Of a DNA stretch of 64,000 nucleotides, positions 9,676-18,442 are shown in pieces. The DNA comes from CAXBES01 sp963974915 (lineage in GTDB: Bacteria; Bacteroidota; Bacteroidia; Flavobacteriales; Flavobacteriaceae): assembly GCA_963974915.1 (NCBI GenBank), contig CAXBES010000012.1:68731-132730 (forward strand), written 5' to 3'. Made by a program: the position numbers and the translations under genes. Below the pieces are notes generated by a model. That model did no database searches. It was not told where the DNA came from and worked only from the letters and a program-made list of their open reading frames with translations. Each line of letters starts with the position of its first letter. Within the stretch, counting starts at the first letter, position 1.

Positions 9676-10077
9676 TTGGAATTAGAAGATCAATTTGAAT
9701 ATAAATTTACATTTTCTCAAGAAGATGTAGATACTTTTGCCCGTGTTACTGGTGATGTAAATCCCATTCATATAGATGTAGAGAAAGCATCTCAAAGTAT
9801 TTTTAAAACAAGAATAATGCATGGCTTCTTAGGTGGCAGTATATTTTCCAGAGTTTTTGGAACTATATGGCCGGGAAATGGTACCATTTATCTCAGACAA
9901 AATATGAATTTTCTTAAACCCATGTATGTTGAGAAGGAATATGTTGCCCAGTTCAAAGTGATAGAAATTCTTTCCAAGAACAGATATTTAATTAGTACAG
10001 TTGTAAAAAACGAAGCTAATGAAAATACTATTGAAGGAGAAGCTATTATCAAATACGACAATAAACAATTGTCTTAG
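9676..10077 (+). CDS. MaoC-like (R)-specific enoyl-CoA hydratase
   Basis: Hot-dog fold protein of 133 residues, starting with TTG. The catalytic pattern of (R)-hydratases is intact: VTGDVNPIHID at 24-34, with Asp27 and His32. It would hydrate a trans-2-enoyl-CoA to an (R)-3-hydroxyacyl-CoA. Fatty-acid metabolism is an odd job inside a polysaccharide locus, but 3-hydroxyacyl groups such as 3-hydroxybutyryl are known as N-substituents of amino sugars in bacterial polysaccharides. That makes supply of an acyl donor for the nearby GNAT enzyme a reasonable inference. A terminator-like hairpin follows. Confidence 0.82.
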   Translation: MELEDQFEYKFTFSQEDVDTFARVTGDVNPIHIDVEKASQSIFKTRIMHGFLGGSIFSRVFGTIWPGNGTIYLRQNMNFLKPMYVEKEYVAQFKVIEILSKNRYLISTVVKNEANENTIEGEAIIKYDNKQLS

Positions 10078-10090
10078 ATTATTACAACAG

Positions 10091-10116
10091 AACTAAATAG
10101 CATTTAGTTTTTATTT
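10091..10116 (+). terminator. AT-rich rho-independent terminator after the MaoC gene
   Basis: A perfect 8-bp stem (AACTAAAT at 10091-10098, ATTTAGTT at 10102-10109) with a 3-base loop is followed by TTTATTTT. It lies 13 bases after the MaoC stop codon and ahead of a promoter match at 10332. The stem is weak because it is almost all A-T pairs. Together with that promoter it suggests a break between two transcription units inside the polysaccharide locus. Confidence 0.45.
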
Positions 10117-10331
10117 TGATGATTAAAATAGCGTCAATTTACAATCTATACTTAAGCCCTTCTGCGAATAATAATTTGTCTTAACATAAATAAATCACGA
10201 AGGGAAATAATTATGATTTCTTTAAACTACTTTATAAAAACACAAGTTAATAAGTCCAGCAATGGCATTAATTAGTATTTTTCGACCTTATTCTTTTTCA
10301 ATCATTTATAATACCATTAGAGACACCCTCC

Positions 10332-10363
10332 TTGTTAAAAAATAATAAAAAGAGGTATATTTG
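10332..10363 (+). promoter_or_regulatory. Consensus Bacteroidota promoter, TTG-N21-TATATTTG
   Basis: TTG at 10332-10334 and TATATTTG at 10356-10363 are separated by 21 bases, within the 17-23 range of the Bacteroidota sigma-A consensus. It is the best promoter match inside the polysaccharide locus and would give a leader of roughly 130 bases before the GNAT gene at 10499. The 421-base gap 10078-10498 holds this promoter and the terminator at 10091; otherwise it is AT-rich with no open frame longer than about 25 codons and no RNA gene that I can recognise. Confidence 0.7.
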
Positions 10364-10498
10364 TTTCTGAATTAGCGGTATAAAAGAAAAGGACAAATTA
10401 ACCTCATTATTCGTGTCATTTTCAACGTTTTGATTAGTTTTTCGATAGAATTGACTTTCAATAAAAATAACAATAATCTAAAGTAACTTAAATATAGT

Positions 10499-11056
10499 AT
10501 GTATAAAAGTAAGAGAATTCGTTTGAGAGCATTTACCGAAGATGATGCTAATTTGATATTAGAAATGAAAATGGATTTTGAAGGTTTAAAAGCAGCAGCA
10601 GGGAGACCATTTCCTTCTAATCTGAACAGTGAGAAAGAATGGATTTCTAATATGTACCCTAACGGACTTTTATCAACTATAGTTTTTGCTATTGAGGAAA
10701 TTGAAACCGGTTTGTTTGTAGGGTATTGTTCTGCAAGTAATATTAATTATATCAATTCGAATGCACACGTTGGTTTATTTTTTCATAAGCAAGGCAGGGG
10801 AAAAGGATATTTTAAAGAAGCTTCAATTTTATTTTATGGGTATTTATTTAATGAACTAAATCTGCATAAAGTTCATTCGTTTGTTCTGCTTTATAATGAA
10901 GCTGTAATTGTATCTGATAAGAAAATAGGATTTAAAGAAGAAGGAACTATGAAAGAACATATTTATCAAGGTGGAAGTTATCATGATGCCCTCATTATAG
11001 GTTTAACCAAAAAAGATTTTTTCGAAACAAATGATTTAAATAATTATGTGGTATAA
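10499..11056 (+). CDS. GNAT-family N-acyltransferase, RimJ/RimL/PseH-like
   Basis: Acyl-CoA-dependent N-acyltransferase of 185 residues. The N-terminal IRLRAFTEDDANLI is the usual RimL-type start, and HKQGRGKGYFKEA near 96-108 matches the GNAT motif A Q/RxxGxG/A that holds the acyl-CoA pyrophosphate. The tail (IGFKEEGTMKEHI near 146-158) is also family-typical. In polysaccharide loci such enzymes acylate the 4-amino group of nucleotide sugars, as PseH does. Its position soon after the aminotransferase, ATP-grasp and MaoC genes fits that role. It has its own promoter match at 10332. Confidence 0.8.
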   Translation: MYKSKRIRLRAFTEDDANLILEMKMDFEGLKAAAGRPFPSNLNSEKEWISNMYPNGLLSTIVFAIEEIETGLFVGYCSASNINYINSNAHVGLFFHKQGRGKGYFKEASILFYGYLFNELNLHKVHSFVLLYNEAVIVSDKKIGFKEEGTMKEHIYQGGSYHDALIIGLTKKDFFETNDLNNYVV

Positions 11057-11226
11057 TAATGATACATACATAAATAATATTTGTGGTACTATAATGATTC
11101 AAGAGCTATAAATAGATTGTTTAAAACTATAACTATAAAAACAGTATATGATTTATAAAGTACTTTCACTAATAGAGTACTCATAAAAAGTCAATATGAT
11201 AATTCTAAAGGCATTATTCTTTTAAA

Positions 11227-12447
11227 ATGAAAAAAAAAATAGTTTGGATTTGTCATTTTGCAAATGAAGAAATTAGATTAAAAGTAAATGGTAAGGATAA
11301 CATTTTTGTTGCACCATGGATTTCAGATTTGATTGAGTTATTCAGAAATAAAGAAGATATCGAATTATCTATTATTTCTCCTAACTACTTCACCAACACA
11401 AATGAATCGTTTAAGCTTGGAAAAATACAAGTCTATTTATTTAAGTATCGATTATCATTCTTCCCTCCAAAAGCATATAATTTATCAATAAATTATAAAT
11501 TTTCAACGAGCTCAATTTTGAAAATTGTGGATGATATTAAACCGGATATTATTCATTTACATGGGTCTGAAAATCCACATTATGCTACGAGTGTAATCTC
11601 ACTAATAGATAATTACCCTGTATTAGTTACATTACAAGGCTTTGTTAGTTTATCTTCTGTTCCAAAAAATCCTATTAGTCGCTATATTCGTTGGAATAGA
11701 GTTAGAATAGAAAAAATAATTAATTCAAAGGCGCAGTATTTTACTATCGCTAATGAACAGGGCTTAGAAGAACTGAATAAGTTTAATACTAAAGCTAAAG
11801 TTTACAGGGATCATTATCCTACTACTAAACCAGACGTATCTTCGTCAGATTTTCCAAATAAGAAATATGATATCGTTTTTTATGCCAAATTAAGTAAAAA
11901 TAAGGGCGTTGAAGACTTAATAGCAGCTGTCAATATATTGAAAAAAGATCACCCTTCAATTAAAGCTATCATAATTGGCGGCGGTAGTACTGAATATACA
12001 AATTATATTGAACAGCTAATAGAATCATTAGGTCTGGTTGATAATATTATATTGGCCGGTTTTCAGCCAACGCAACAAGATGTTTTTTATTTAGCTGCCC
12101 AAGCCAAAGTGTATGTGCTGCCCTCTCATTTCGACGGAATTCCGGGATCCATAAGAGAAGCCATGTTTATGAAAATTCCGGTAGTAGCTAATGCTGTGGG
12201 GGGAATTCCTACCTTTAATAGCGAAAAAGAGTGTATAGCCCTTGTAGAAAAGGGAAATATAAACGACTTAGTTCAAAAAATTCAATTAGTGTTAAGCGAT
12301 GAGAATTATGCTCAACATTTAGTAAATAATGCCTACAATCTGATAACAGATAAATATGATAATGGTAAAATTTACAGCAACATGATAAACATCTATAACA
12401 ATATTTTACAAATTACAACGAAAAGTAACAATGAAGAATCAAATTGA
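11227..12447 (+). CDS. Glycosyltransferase family 4-like
   Basis: Predicted GT-B glycosyltransferase of 406 residues. The C-terminal Rossmann domain has YAKLSKNKGVEDLIAA near 219-234, then a nucleotide-binding GFQPTQQDVFYLAAQAKVYV region near 278-297. The donor-binding EX7E-type motif lies in SHFDGIPGSIREAMFMKIP, with Glu residues near 309-320. The acceptor is unknown. A 170-base AT-rich gap separates it from the GNAT gene and holds nothing I recognise. Its 3' end overlaps the next gene by 17 bases, which indicates coupling. Confidence 0.87.
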   Translation: MKKKIVWICHFANEEIRLKVNGKDNIFVAPWISDLIELFRNKEDIELSIISPNYFTNTNESFKLGKIQVYLFKYRLSFFPPKAYNLSINYKFSTSSILKIVDDIKPDIIHLHGSENPHYATSVISLIDNYPVLVTLQGFVSLSSVPKNPISRYIRWNRVRIEKIINSKAQYFTIANEQGLEELNKFNTKAKVYRDHYPTTKPDVSSSDFPNKKYDIVFYAKLSKNKGVEDLIAAVNILKKDHPSIKAIIIGGGSTEYTNYIEQLIESLGLVDNIILAGFQPTQQDVFYLAAQAKVYVLPSHFDGIPGSIREAMFMKIPVVANAVGGIPTFNSEKECIALVEKGNINDLVQKIQLVLSDENYAQHLVNNAYNLITDKYDNGKIYSNMINIYNNILQITTKSNNEESN

Positions 12448-13498
12448 TTTAACTACATCACTATTTATTAGTCTCAAGTTTTCCGTATTAGAAGCTCTTG
12501 AGAGGATGGATTCATCCAAACGAAAATTGCTGATCGTTCTAAAAGGTAAAACATTTTATGGTGTATTAAGTATTGGTGATATTCAAAGGGCAATTATTAA
12601 TAAGTATCCATTAGATCAATCTATTAAGTCAATTTTGAGAGACCAAATTACTGTCTGCTATGACACGGATGATACAGATGAAATAAAGCAAAAAATGCTC
12701 GAGCACAGAACCGAGTGTATGCCTATTTTAAACAAGGATAATGATCTGATAAATGTGTTGTTTTGGGACGACATTTTTGGTTCAAAAGTGAAAAGAAAAA
12801 ATGTGAAGCTGGATCTTCCGGTAATTATTATGGCAGGGGGGAAAGGTACTAGGTTACGTCCGTTGACAAACATTTTTCCTAAACCGTTATTACCAATCAA
12901 TGAAAAAACGATCATTGAAGATATTATGGATCGGTTCGTGGCTGTTGGTTGCAATGATTTTCATCTTTCAGTTAATTACAAAGCCGATACAATAAGAAAT
13001 TATTTTAGTTTGCTGGATAACAAAGAGTACAACATAGATTATTTTGAAGAAGATAAGCCCTTAGGAACAGCGGGCTCCATGTTTCTCATTAAGGATAAGA
13101 TCGATTCTACTTTTTTTGTTTCAAACTGTGATATTTTAATTGATCAGGACTTGGAAGAAATTTATAACTATCATAAAGATAATAATAATGAAATCACTAT
13201 AGTTTCGGCCATAAAGCGATATAAGATTCCTTATGGAACCATTCAAACAAAAGAGAATGGTATCTTGGATAAGTTGGATGAAAAACCTGAACTTGTATTT
13301 CAAATCAACACAGGCATGTATATTTTGGAACCCGGTGTTTTAAAATATATTCCTGAAAATGAATTTTTTCATATAACGCACCTAATTGAATTAATAAAAG
13401 AACAATCTGGTAATGTAGGCGTTTTTCCTATTGCTGAAAAGAGTTGGCAGGATATTGGTAATTGGGATGACTATGGTAAAATATTGAAAAAACACTAG
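12431..13498 (+). CDS. CBS-domain sugar-1-phosphate nucleotidyltransferase (PtmE-like)
   Basis: Fusion protein of 355 residues: a pair of CBS domains at about 5-115, then a nucleotidyltransferase with GGKGTRLRPLT at 136-146 and the FPKPLLPI block at 149-156. This arrangement matches PtmE-like enzymes, which activate a sugar-1-phosphate (a GDP-sugar in the Campylobacter legionaminic acid pathway). The CBS pair may bind a nucleotide and regulate activity. No legionaminic or pseudaminic acid synthase or CMP transferase is in the window, so the exact nucleotide sugar made here is unknown. The start overlaps the upstream glycosyltransferase gene. Confidence 0.82.
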   Translation: MKNQIDLTTSLFISLKFSVLEALERMDSSKRKLLIVLKGKTFYGVLSIGDIQRAIINKYPLDQSIKSILRDQITVCYDTDDTDEIKQKMLEHRTECMPILNKDNDLINVLFWDDIFGSKVKRKNVKLDLPVIIMAGGKGTRLRPLTNIFPKPLLPINEKTIIEDIMDRFVAVGCNDFHLSVNYKADTIRNYFSLLDNKEYNIDYFEEDKPLGTAGSMFLIKDKIDSTFFVSNCDILIDQDLEEIYNYHKDNNNEITIVSAIKRYKIPYGTIQTKENGILDKLDEKPELVFQINTGMYILEPGVLKYIPENEFFHITHLIELIKEQSGNVGVFPIAEKSWQDIGNWDDYGKILKKH

Positions 13499-13527
13499 TT
13501 TTCGTTCACGATCAGACCCACGTTTGA

Positions 13528-14640
13528 ATGGTTAGAATCATTGTCATATTAATAATTGTACTAGCGGGAATTTGGTTTTCCTTAGAATCGAACAAGAGTT
13601 CTTACGAGAGTAGGAGAAAATTTTATATTCGCTTTATAATTTTTATTTTAACGCTTCAATCCGGGTTGAGAAACTGGGCAGTAGGCTCAGATACATACCA
13701 GTACTATCGTAGATGGGAAGCGGTAAAAAGCACTTCATGGCAAGAAATTTTCGACTCTTTTTTCTCGGGTGCAGAAAAGGATCCCTTTTACAGCCTCTTT
13801 CAAAAAGTAATACAAATCTTTTCGGAACAATATCAAGTCTTTTTAATTGTAATTGCAATTATTTTTATGACGGCTTTTGGGAGTTTTGTACTTAAAAATA
13901 CAACACGTATTAGTCATGCCGTATTAGCCTTTATTATCTATATGGGGTATTATTACGGGTTCTTCTCAATAACCGGGTTGCGACAAACGTTGGCCACCGC
14001 ATTTCTCTTATGGAGTTATGAATATGTAAAGAAAGAGAAGATTGTACCCTTTATAACCCTCGTTGTTTGTGGTTCTTTATTTCATATAACAGCGTTAGTC
14101 TTTTTACCATTATACTTTATTGCGAAAATAAAACGACCTGAGTTCGTATTCGGTTCGGCTATTTTAGGTTTTCCTTTTTTTATGATTTTTAAGAATGAAC
14201 TTGCTGTACTTTTCCTTAAATATAGTACACTAGAGGATCGATTTGCAGCCTTTGCCGAACAATATCATAGGGGTGGGTCGTTAATTTTAACAACCTTTCA
14301 AGTACTACTTGCTATTTATGCTTTGATAATTATTAAAAAAGTTATTGCATTAGAGCCTAAAACGTACAAAATGTATAATACCTTTGCGGTCGCATTGTTC
14401 TTTCTACCATTGCAATGGGTAAATCCGAGTGCAGGAAGGATAGCCCAATATTTTGCATTAATAATTATGGTGTGGATACCGTTCCTTATTGATGCTACAG
14501 CCTATGGGTCTGAGAAAGTGAGAAAAGTTTTATATGCAATGGCTATAATTGGGTTCTTTTTTATTACCCTCTTTGCTATTGAAAGTATTGATGAGTATAA
14601 ATTCTTCTGGCAAGAAATGGCGATGCCACGAGAAGAATAG
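13528..14640 (+). CDS. EpsG/Wzy-like polysaccharide polymerase
   Basis: Polytopic membrane protein of 370 residues with roughly ten hydrophobic segments, starting with a helix at residues 2-18. The early RNWAVGSDTYQYYRRWE block (about 47-63), a loop with an Arg and an acidic SDTxxYY pattern, is the hallmark of EpsG-family proteins. They are thought to polymerise repeat units at the periplasmic face. It is the only clear polymerase candidate in the locus besides the membrane-protein fragment at the window start. It sits 29 bases after the nucleotidyltransferase gene and 31 before fnlA. Confidence 0.8.
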   Translation: MVRIIVILIIVLAGIWFSLESNKSSYESRRKFYIRFIIFILTLQSGLRNWAVGSDTYQYYRRWEAVKSTSWQEIFDSFFSGAEKDPFYSLFQKVIQIFSEQYQVFLIVIAIIFMTAFGSFVLKNTTRISHAVLAFIIYMGYYYGFFSITGLRQTLATAFLLWSYEYVKKEKIVPFITLVVCGSLFHITALVFLPLYFIAKIKRPEFVFGSAILGFPFFMIFKNELAVLFLKYSTLEDRFAAFAEQYHRGGSLILTTFQVLLAIYALIIIKKVIALEPKTYKMYNTFAVALFFLPLQWVNPSAGRIAQYFALIIMVWIPFLIDATAYGSEKVRKVLYAMAIIGFFFITLFAIESIDEYKFFWQEMAMPREE

Positions 14641-14671
14641 ACATCGATTAACTATAAATTAAGAGATAGAT

Positions 14672-15703
14672 ATGTTGAAGAATAAAACATTATTAATCAC
14701 TGGAGGTACAGGTTCATTTGGGAATGCTGTTCTCCAAAGATTTTTGCATACAGATCACTTTAAAGAGATTCGGATATTTTCTCGTGACGAGAAAAAGCAA
14801 GACGATATGCGAAATCAGCTTAAAAATGATAAGCTAAAATTCTATATCGGTGATGTTCGAAACTATGATAGTATAGAGAGAGCCACCCGGGGTGTGGATT
14901 ATATATTTCACGCCGCCGCTCTTAAACAAGTGCCATCCTGCGAATTTTTTCCTTTGGAAGCAACCAGAACCAATGTTCTGGGCACCCAAAATGTTATCGA
15001 CGCAGCTGCTTATAACAAAGTAAAGAAGATTATTTGTTTGAGCACCGATAAGGCCGCTTATCCAATTAATGCCATGGGAATCTCCAAGGCACTAATGGAA
15101 AAAGTTGCGGTAGCAGCCTCCAGAAATAATCCGGACACAACAGTCTGTCTTACCCGATACGGAAATGTTATGGCATCGCGGGGGTCGGTTATTCCATTAT
15201 TTCTGAAACAAATTCAGGAAAAGAAACCTATTACCATCACCGATCCTAAGATGACACGTTTCCTAATGTCTCTGGAAGAGGCCGTAGAACTCGTGCTATT
15301 TGCTTTTGAAAATGGAAATCCGGGAGATCTATTCGTGAATAAAGCGCCTGCAGGAACTATTGGTGATCTGGCAGAGGCTCTGAAGCAAATGTGCAAAGCA
15401 GATAATGAAATTAAGATCATAGGAACTCGCCACGGGGAGAAGTTGTTTGAAACCTTGTGTACCCGCGAAGAAATGATTAAAGCTGAAGATATGGGCGATT
15501 TTTACCGTATTCCGGCAGACAACCGAGACCTTAATTATGCGCAGTACTTTTCGGAAGGAGAAGAAGGAATGTCGGAAATTGAAGATTACAACTCCCACAA
15601 CACACAACAAGAAGACGTGGAAGGTATGAAGAAATTGCTTGCTAAATTACCGTTGATCAGGAAAGAAGTATTTGGTGAAGATATGTTACAGATGCCAAAT
15701 TAA
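14672..15703 (+). CDS. fnlA: UDP-GlcNAc 4,6-dehydratase/5-epimerase (FnlA/WbjB/CapE type)
   Basis: First enzyme of UDP-N-acetyl-L-fucosamine synthesis, converting UDP-GlcNAc to the 4-keto-6-deoxy L-sugar intermediates. It has 343 residues with GGTGSFG at 11-17 and STDKAAYPINAMGISK at 124-139, the active-site block of this SDR branch. The identity is supported by gene order: an NAD-dependent CapF-like reductase and a UDP-HexNAc 2-epimerase, the two remaining enzymes of the pathway, follow at 16172 and 17309. One small cupin gene is inserted between it and fnlB. Confidence 0.93.
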   Translation: MLKNKTLLITGGTGSFGNAVLQRFLHTDHFKEIRIFSRDEKKQDDMRNQLKNDKLKFYIGDVRNYDSIERATRGVDYIFHAAALKQVPSCEFFPLEATRTNVLGTQNVIDAAAYNKVKKIICLSTDKAAYPINAMGISKALMEKVAVAASRNNPDTTVCLTRYGNVMASRGSVIPLFLKQIQEKKPITITDPKMTRFLMSLEEAVELVLFAFENGNPGDLFVNKAPAGTIGDLAEALKQMCKADNEIKIIGTRHGEKLFETLCTREEMIKAEDMGDFYRIPADNRDLNYAQYFSEGEEGMSEIEDYNSHNTQQEDVEGMKKLLAKLPLIRKEVFGEDMLQMPN

Positions 15704-15718
15704 AGTAATTGTTTCGGA

Positions 15719-16144
15719 ATGAATATACCAAAATTAATAGAAGGAGGAACTCATAAAGACCAAAGAGGTGAAATCTGCTTCAATAATTCGTTCGATGGCT
15801 CTCAAATTAAACGAATCTACAGCATAACGAACTCCGATACAAAATTAAAAAGAGAATGGCAAGGGCATAAAATTGAACAACGATGGTTCTCTGTGGTAGC
15901 AGGATCTTTCAGAATAAAAGTTATAGCTATCGATAATTGGGAAGCTCCAACGAGAGATCTGGAGCAAAAAGTTTATTTAGTTTCAGAAGAAAAACTAGAC
16001 ATTTTACATCTGCCTTCTGGTTATGTTAGTAGTATTCAAGCGTTAAAACCTAACTCGAAATTATTGGTAATGGCAGATTATATGATTAATGAAATAGAGG
16101 ACGAATACCGTTACGAAACGGGATATTTTACGCAGGAGGATTGA
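15719..16144 (+). CDS. Cupin-fold WxcM/FdtA-like protein
   Basis: Small protein of 141 residues with a single cupin fold, resembling the WxcM/FdtA and dTDP-sugar 3,5-epimerase-like group. The conserved GHKIEQRWFSVVAGSFRIKV region near 44-63 forms the barrel core. It lies between fnlA and fnlB, with 15 and 27 bases of spacing, so it is part of the FucNAc operon, yet the standard three-enzyme pathway does not need it. A helper isomerase or epimerase on a keto-sugar intermediate is possible. Substrate and activity cannot be read from the sequence. Confidence 0.72.
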   Translation: MNIPKLIEGGTHKDQRGEICFNNSFDGSQIKRIYSITNSDTKLKREWQGHKIEQRWFSVVAGSFRIKVIAIDNWEAPTRDLEQKVYLVSEEKLDILHLPSGYVSSIQALKPNSKLLVMADYMINEIEDEYRYETGYFTQED

Positions 16145-16171
16145 AAAATATTGGAATAGAATTAATATAGT

Positions 16172-17290
16172 ATGCTAAAAGTTGGAATAACAGGACAAAA
16201 AGGATTCGTAGGGACGCATTTATACAATACCTTAGGGCTACAACCCGATAAATACGAGCGAGTATCATTTGAAAAGAATTATTTTGACAAACCGGAGGCT
16301 TTAGACCAGTTTGTTGCCAAATGTGATGTAATTGTACATCTGGCGGCAATGAACAGACATAACGACCCTGAAGTTATATACAATACCAATACGAACCTCG
16401 TAAAAAAATTGATTGCTTCAATGGAGCGCACCAAAAGTACCCCCCATGTGCTTTTTTCGTCGTCTTCGCAGGAAGAACGAGATAACCTCTATGGGAAGTC
16501 GAAAAAAGAGGGGAGAGAGCTTCTTACGAGTTGGGCTCAGAAAAATAATGCAATATTTACCGGCATGGTGATTCCAAATGTTTTTGGACCCTTCGGACAT
16601 CCTTATTACAACTCGGTGGTCGCGACCTTCGCCCATCAGGTGGCTAACAACGAAACTCCTAAAATAGATGTTGACGGCGACTTGAAATTGATCTATGTTG
16701 CCGATTTGGTTTCAGAAATTATAGATAAAATTGACAATAAAATAAACGAAGCGCAATGTATTGTTAAGCATACTTCGGAAGCAAAAGTTTCTGAAATTCT
16801 AGCCCTTCTGAAAAAGTACCGAAAAGTATATCAGGAGGGAGGAGAAATTCCTGAAATTACAAGTACTTTCCAGCTAAATCTGTTTAACACATATAGATGT
16901 TATATGGACATAGAGAACTACTTTCCGGTGAAATTTACCCAACATACCGATCCTCGTGGTAGCTTTGTTGAGATCATAAGGTTAGGAGTTGGCGGACAAG
17001 TCTCGTTTTCAACGACGGTACCCGGAATTACACGTGGAAATCATTATCACACGAGAAAAATAGAACGATTTGCAGTCATAAAAGGAAAAGCCTTAATTCA
17101 ATTGCGACGTATTGGTACAAATGAAGTCTTCAATTTTGTTTTAGACGGTGAGCAACCGGCTTATGTAGACATGCCTATATGGTACACTCATAATATAAAG
17201 AATATAGGAGATGAGGTTTTATATACGAACTTCTGGATCAATGAGCCGTACAACGAAGAAGACGCTGACACCTATTTTGAAAATGTTTAA
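16172..17290 (+). CDS. fnlB: UDP-sugar epimerase/reductase with C-terminal cupin (FnlB/CapF type)
   Basis: Bifunctional second enzyme of UDP-L-FucNAc synthesis. It has 372 residues. The N-terminal SDR domain carries the cofactor motif GITGQKGFVGTH at 5-16. The C-terminal cupin (about 255-372) has GNHYHTRKIERFAVIKG with the metal-binding His cluster, as in Staphylococcus aureus CapF. The cupin half does the C3 epimerisation and the SDR half the C4 reduction in CapF. The FnlA upstream and FnlC 19 bases downstream complete the route. Confidence 0.93.
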   Translation: MLKVGITGQKGFVGTHLYNTLGLQPDKYERVSFEKNYFDKPEALDQFVAKCDVIVHLAAMNRHNDPEVIYNTNTNLVKKLIASMERTKSTPHVLFSSSSQEERDNLYGKSKKEGRELLTSWAQKNNAIFTGMVIPNVFGPFGHPYYNSVVATFAHQVANNETPKIDVDGDLKLIYVADLVSEIIDKIDNKINEAQCIVKHTSEAKVSEILALLKKYRKVYQEGGEIPEITSTFQLNLFNTYRCYMDIENYFPVKFTQHTDPRGSFVEIIRLGVGGQVSFSTTVPGITRGNHYHTRKIERFAVIKGKALIQLRRIGTNEVFNFVLDGEQPAYVDMPIWYTHNIKNIGDEVLYTNFWINEPYNEEDADTYFENV

Positions 17291-17308
17291 GGCACTTAAA
17301 ATATAGAT

Positions 17309-18442
17309 ATGAAGAAACTAAAAGTTATGACGGTTGTTGGAACCCGTCCCGAAATTATCAGACTTTCGAGAACTTTAGATGCATTAGATGCTTCGGAAGC
17401 GATCGAGCATATGCTGGTGCATACCGGTCAGAACTACGATTACGAACTCAATCAGATATTTTTTGACGATCTTGAAATAAGAAAACCGGATCATTTCCTG
17501 GAAGCTGCCGGCACGACGGCAACCGAAACTATTGGAAATATCTTAATTAAGATCGATCCATTGCTGGAAGACTTGAAACCCGATGCATTTTTGGTTTTAG
17601 GAGATACCAATAGCTGTTTGTGTGCAATTCCTGCAAAAAAGCGACATATACCTATTTTTCATATGGAAGCGGGGAATCGCTGTTTCGACCAAAGAGTGCC
17701 GGAAGAGACTAACCGAAAGATCGTAGATCATACAAGTGATATTAATTGTACCTATAGCGATATAGCGCGAGAGTATTTACTGCGAGAAGGTTTGCCGGCA
17801 GACAGAGTTATAAAAACCGGTTCTCCCATGTTCGAGGTTTTAAATCATTATTTGCCAAAGATCGAATCTTCAGATGTGCTGACTCGCCTGAAATTAACTG
17901 CCCAAGAATACTTTGTTGTATCTGCACACAGAGAAGAAAATATTAGTAGCGAGAAGAACTTTCAGAACCTAATGGAAAGTTTAAATCTTATTGCTGAAAA
18001 ATACAAATATCCAATCATTGTTAGTACGCATCCGCGTACTCGAAACATGATAGAAAAGAAAAAGATAACAATGAGGCCGGAAGTTCAATTTTTGAAACCT
18101 CTTGGGTTTAATGATTACAACGCATTGCAGTTGCATAGTTATGCTGTGCTATCTGATAGTGGTACAATTTCGGAAGAATCTTCAATCTTAAACTTCCCTG
18201 CACTAAATATTCGTGAAGCACATGAGAGACCGGAAGCCATGGAAGAAGCTTCTGTGATGATGGTAGGTCTATCTCCTCAACGCATTATGCAGGGATTAGT
18301 TCAGCTTCAAACTCAGAAAAGAGGTAGTGAAAGAAATTTTAGACGCGTGGCAGATTATTCTATGCCCAATGTAAGTGAGAAAATGGTACGGATCATTTTA
18401 AGCTATACAGATTATATTAAAAGGGTTGTTTGGAGTGAGTAA
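17309..18442 (+). CDS. fnlC: UDP-HexNAc 2-epimerase (FnlC/WbjD/CapG type)
   Basis: Third enzyme of the UDP-L-FucNAc pathway, inverting C2. It has 377 residues of the WecB-like GT-B fold. Family landmarks are VVGTRPEIIRLS near 9-20, HTGQNYDYELN near 38-48, HMEAGNRCFDQRVPEETNRK near 112-131, SAHREEN near 206-212, and REAHERPEAMEE near 308-319. It sits directly after fnlB and overlaps the start of the next glycosyltransferase gene, which is a likely user of its product. Confidence 0.94.
   Translation: MKKLKVMTVVGTRPEIIRLSRTLDALDASEAIEHMLVHTGQNYDYELNQIFFDDLEIRKPDHFLEAAGTTATETIGNILIKIDPLLEDLKPDAFLVLGDTNSCLCAIPAKKRHIPIFHMEAGNRCFDQRVPEETNRKIVDHTSDINCTYSDIAREYLLREGLPADRVIKTGSPMFEVLNHYLPKIESSDVLTRLKLTAQEYFVVSAHREENISSEKNFQNLMESLNLIAEKYKYPIIVSTHPRTRNMIEKKKITMRPEVQFLKPLGFNDYNALQLHSYAVLSDSGTISEESSILNFPALNIREAHERPEAMEEASVMMVGLSPQRIMQGLVQLQTQKRGSERNFRRVADYSMPNVSEKMVRIILSYTDYIKRVVWSE

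Noticed and set aside
13713..13895. Out-of-frame open frame inside the EpsG-like gene
   Set aside because: It is wholly inside a well-supported gene and has no homology that I can see; a shadow.
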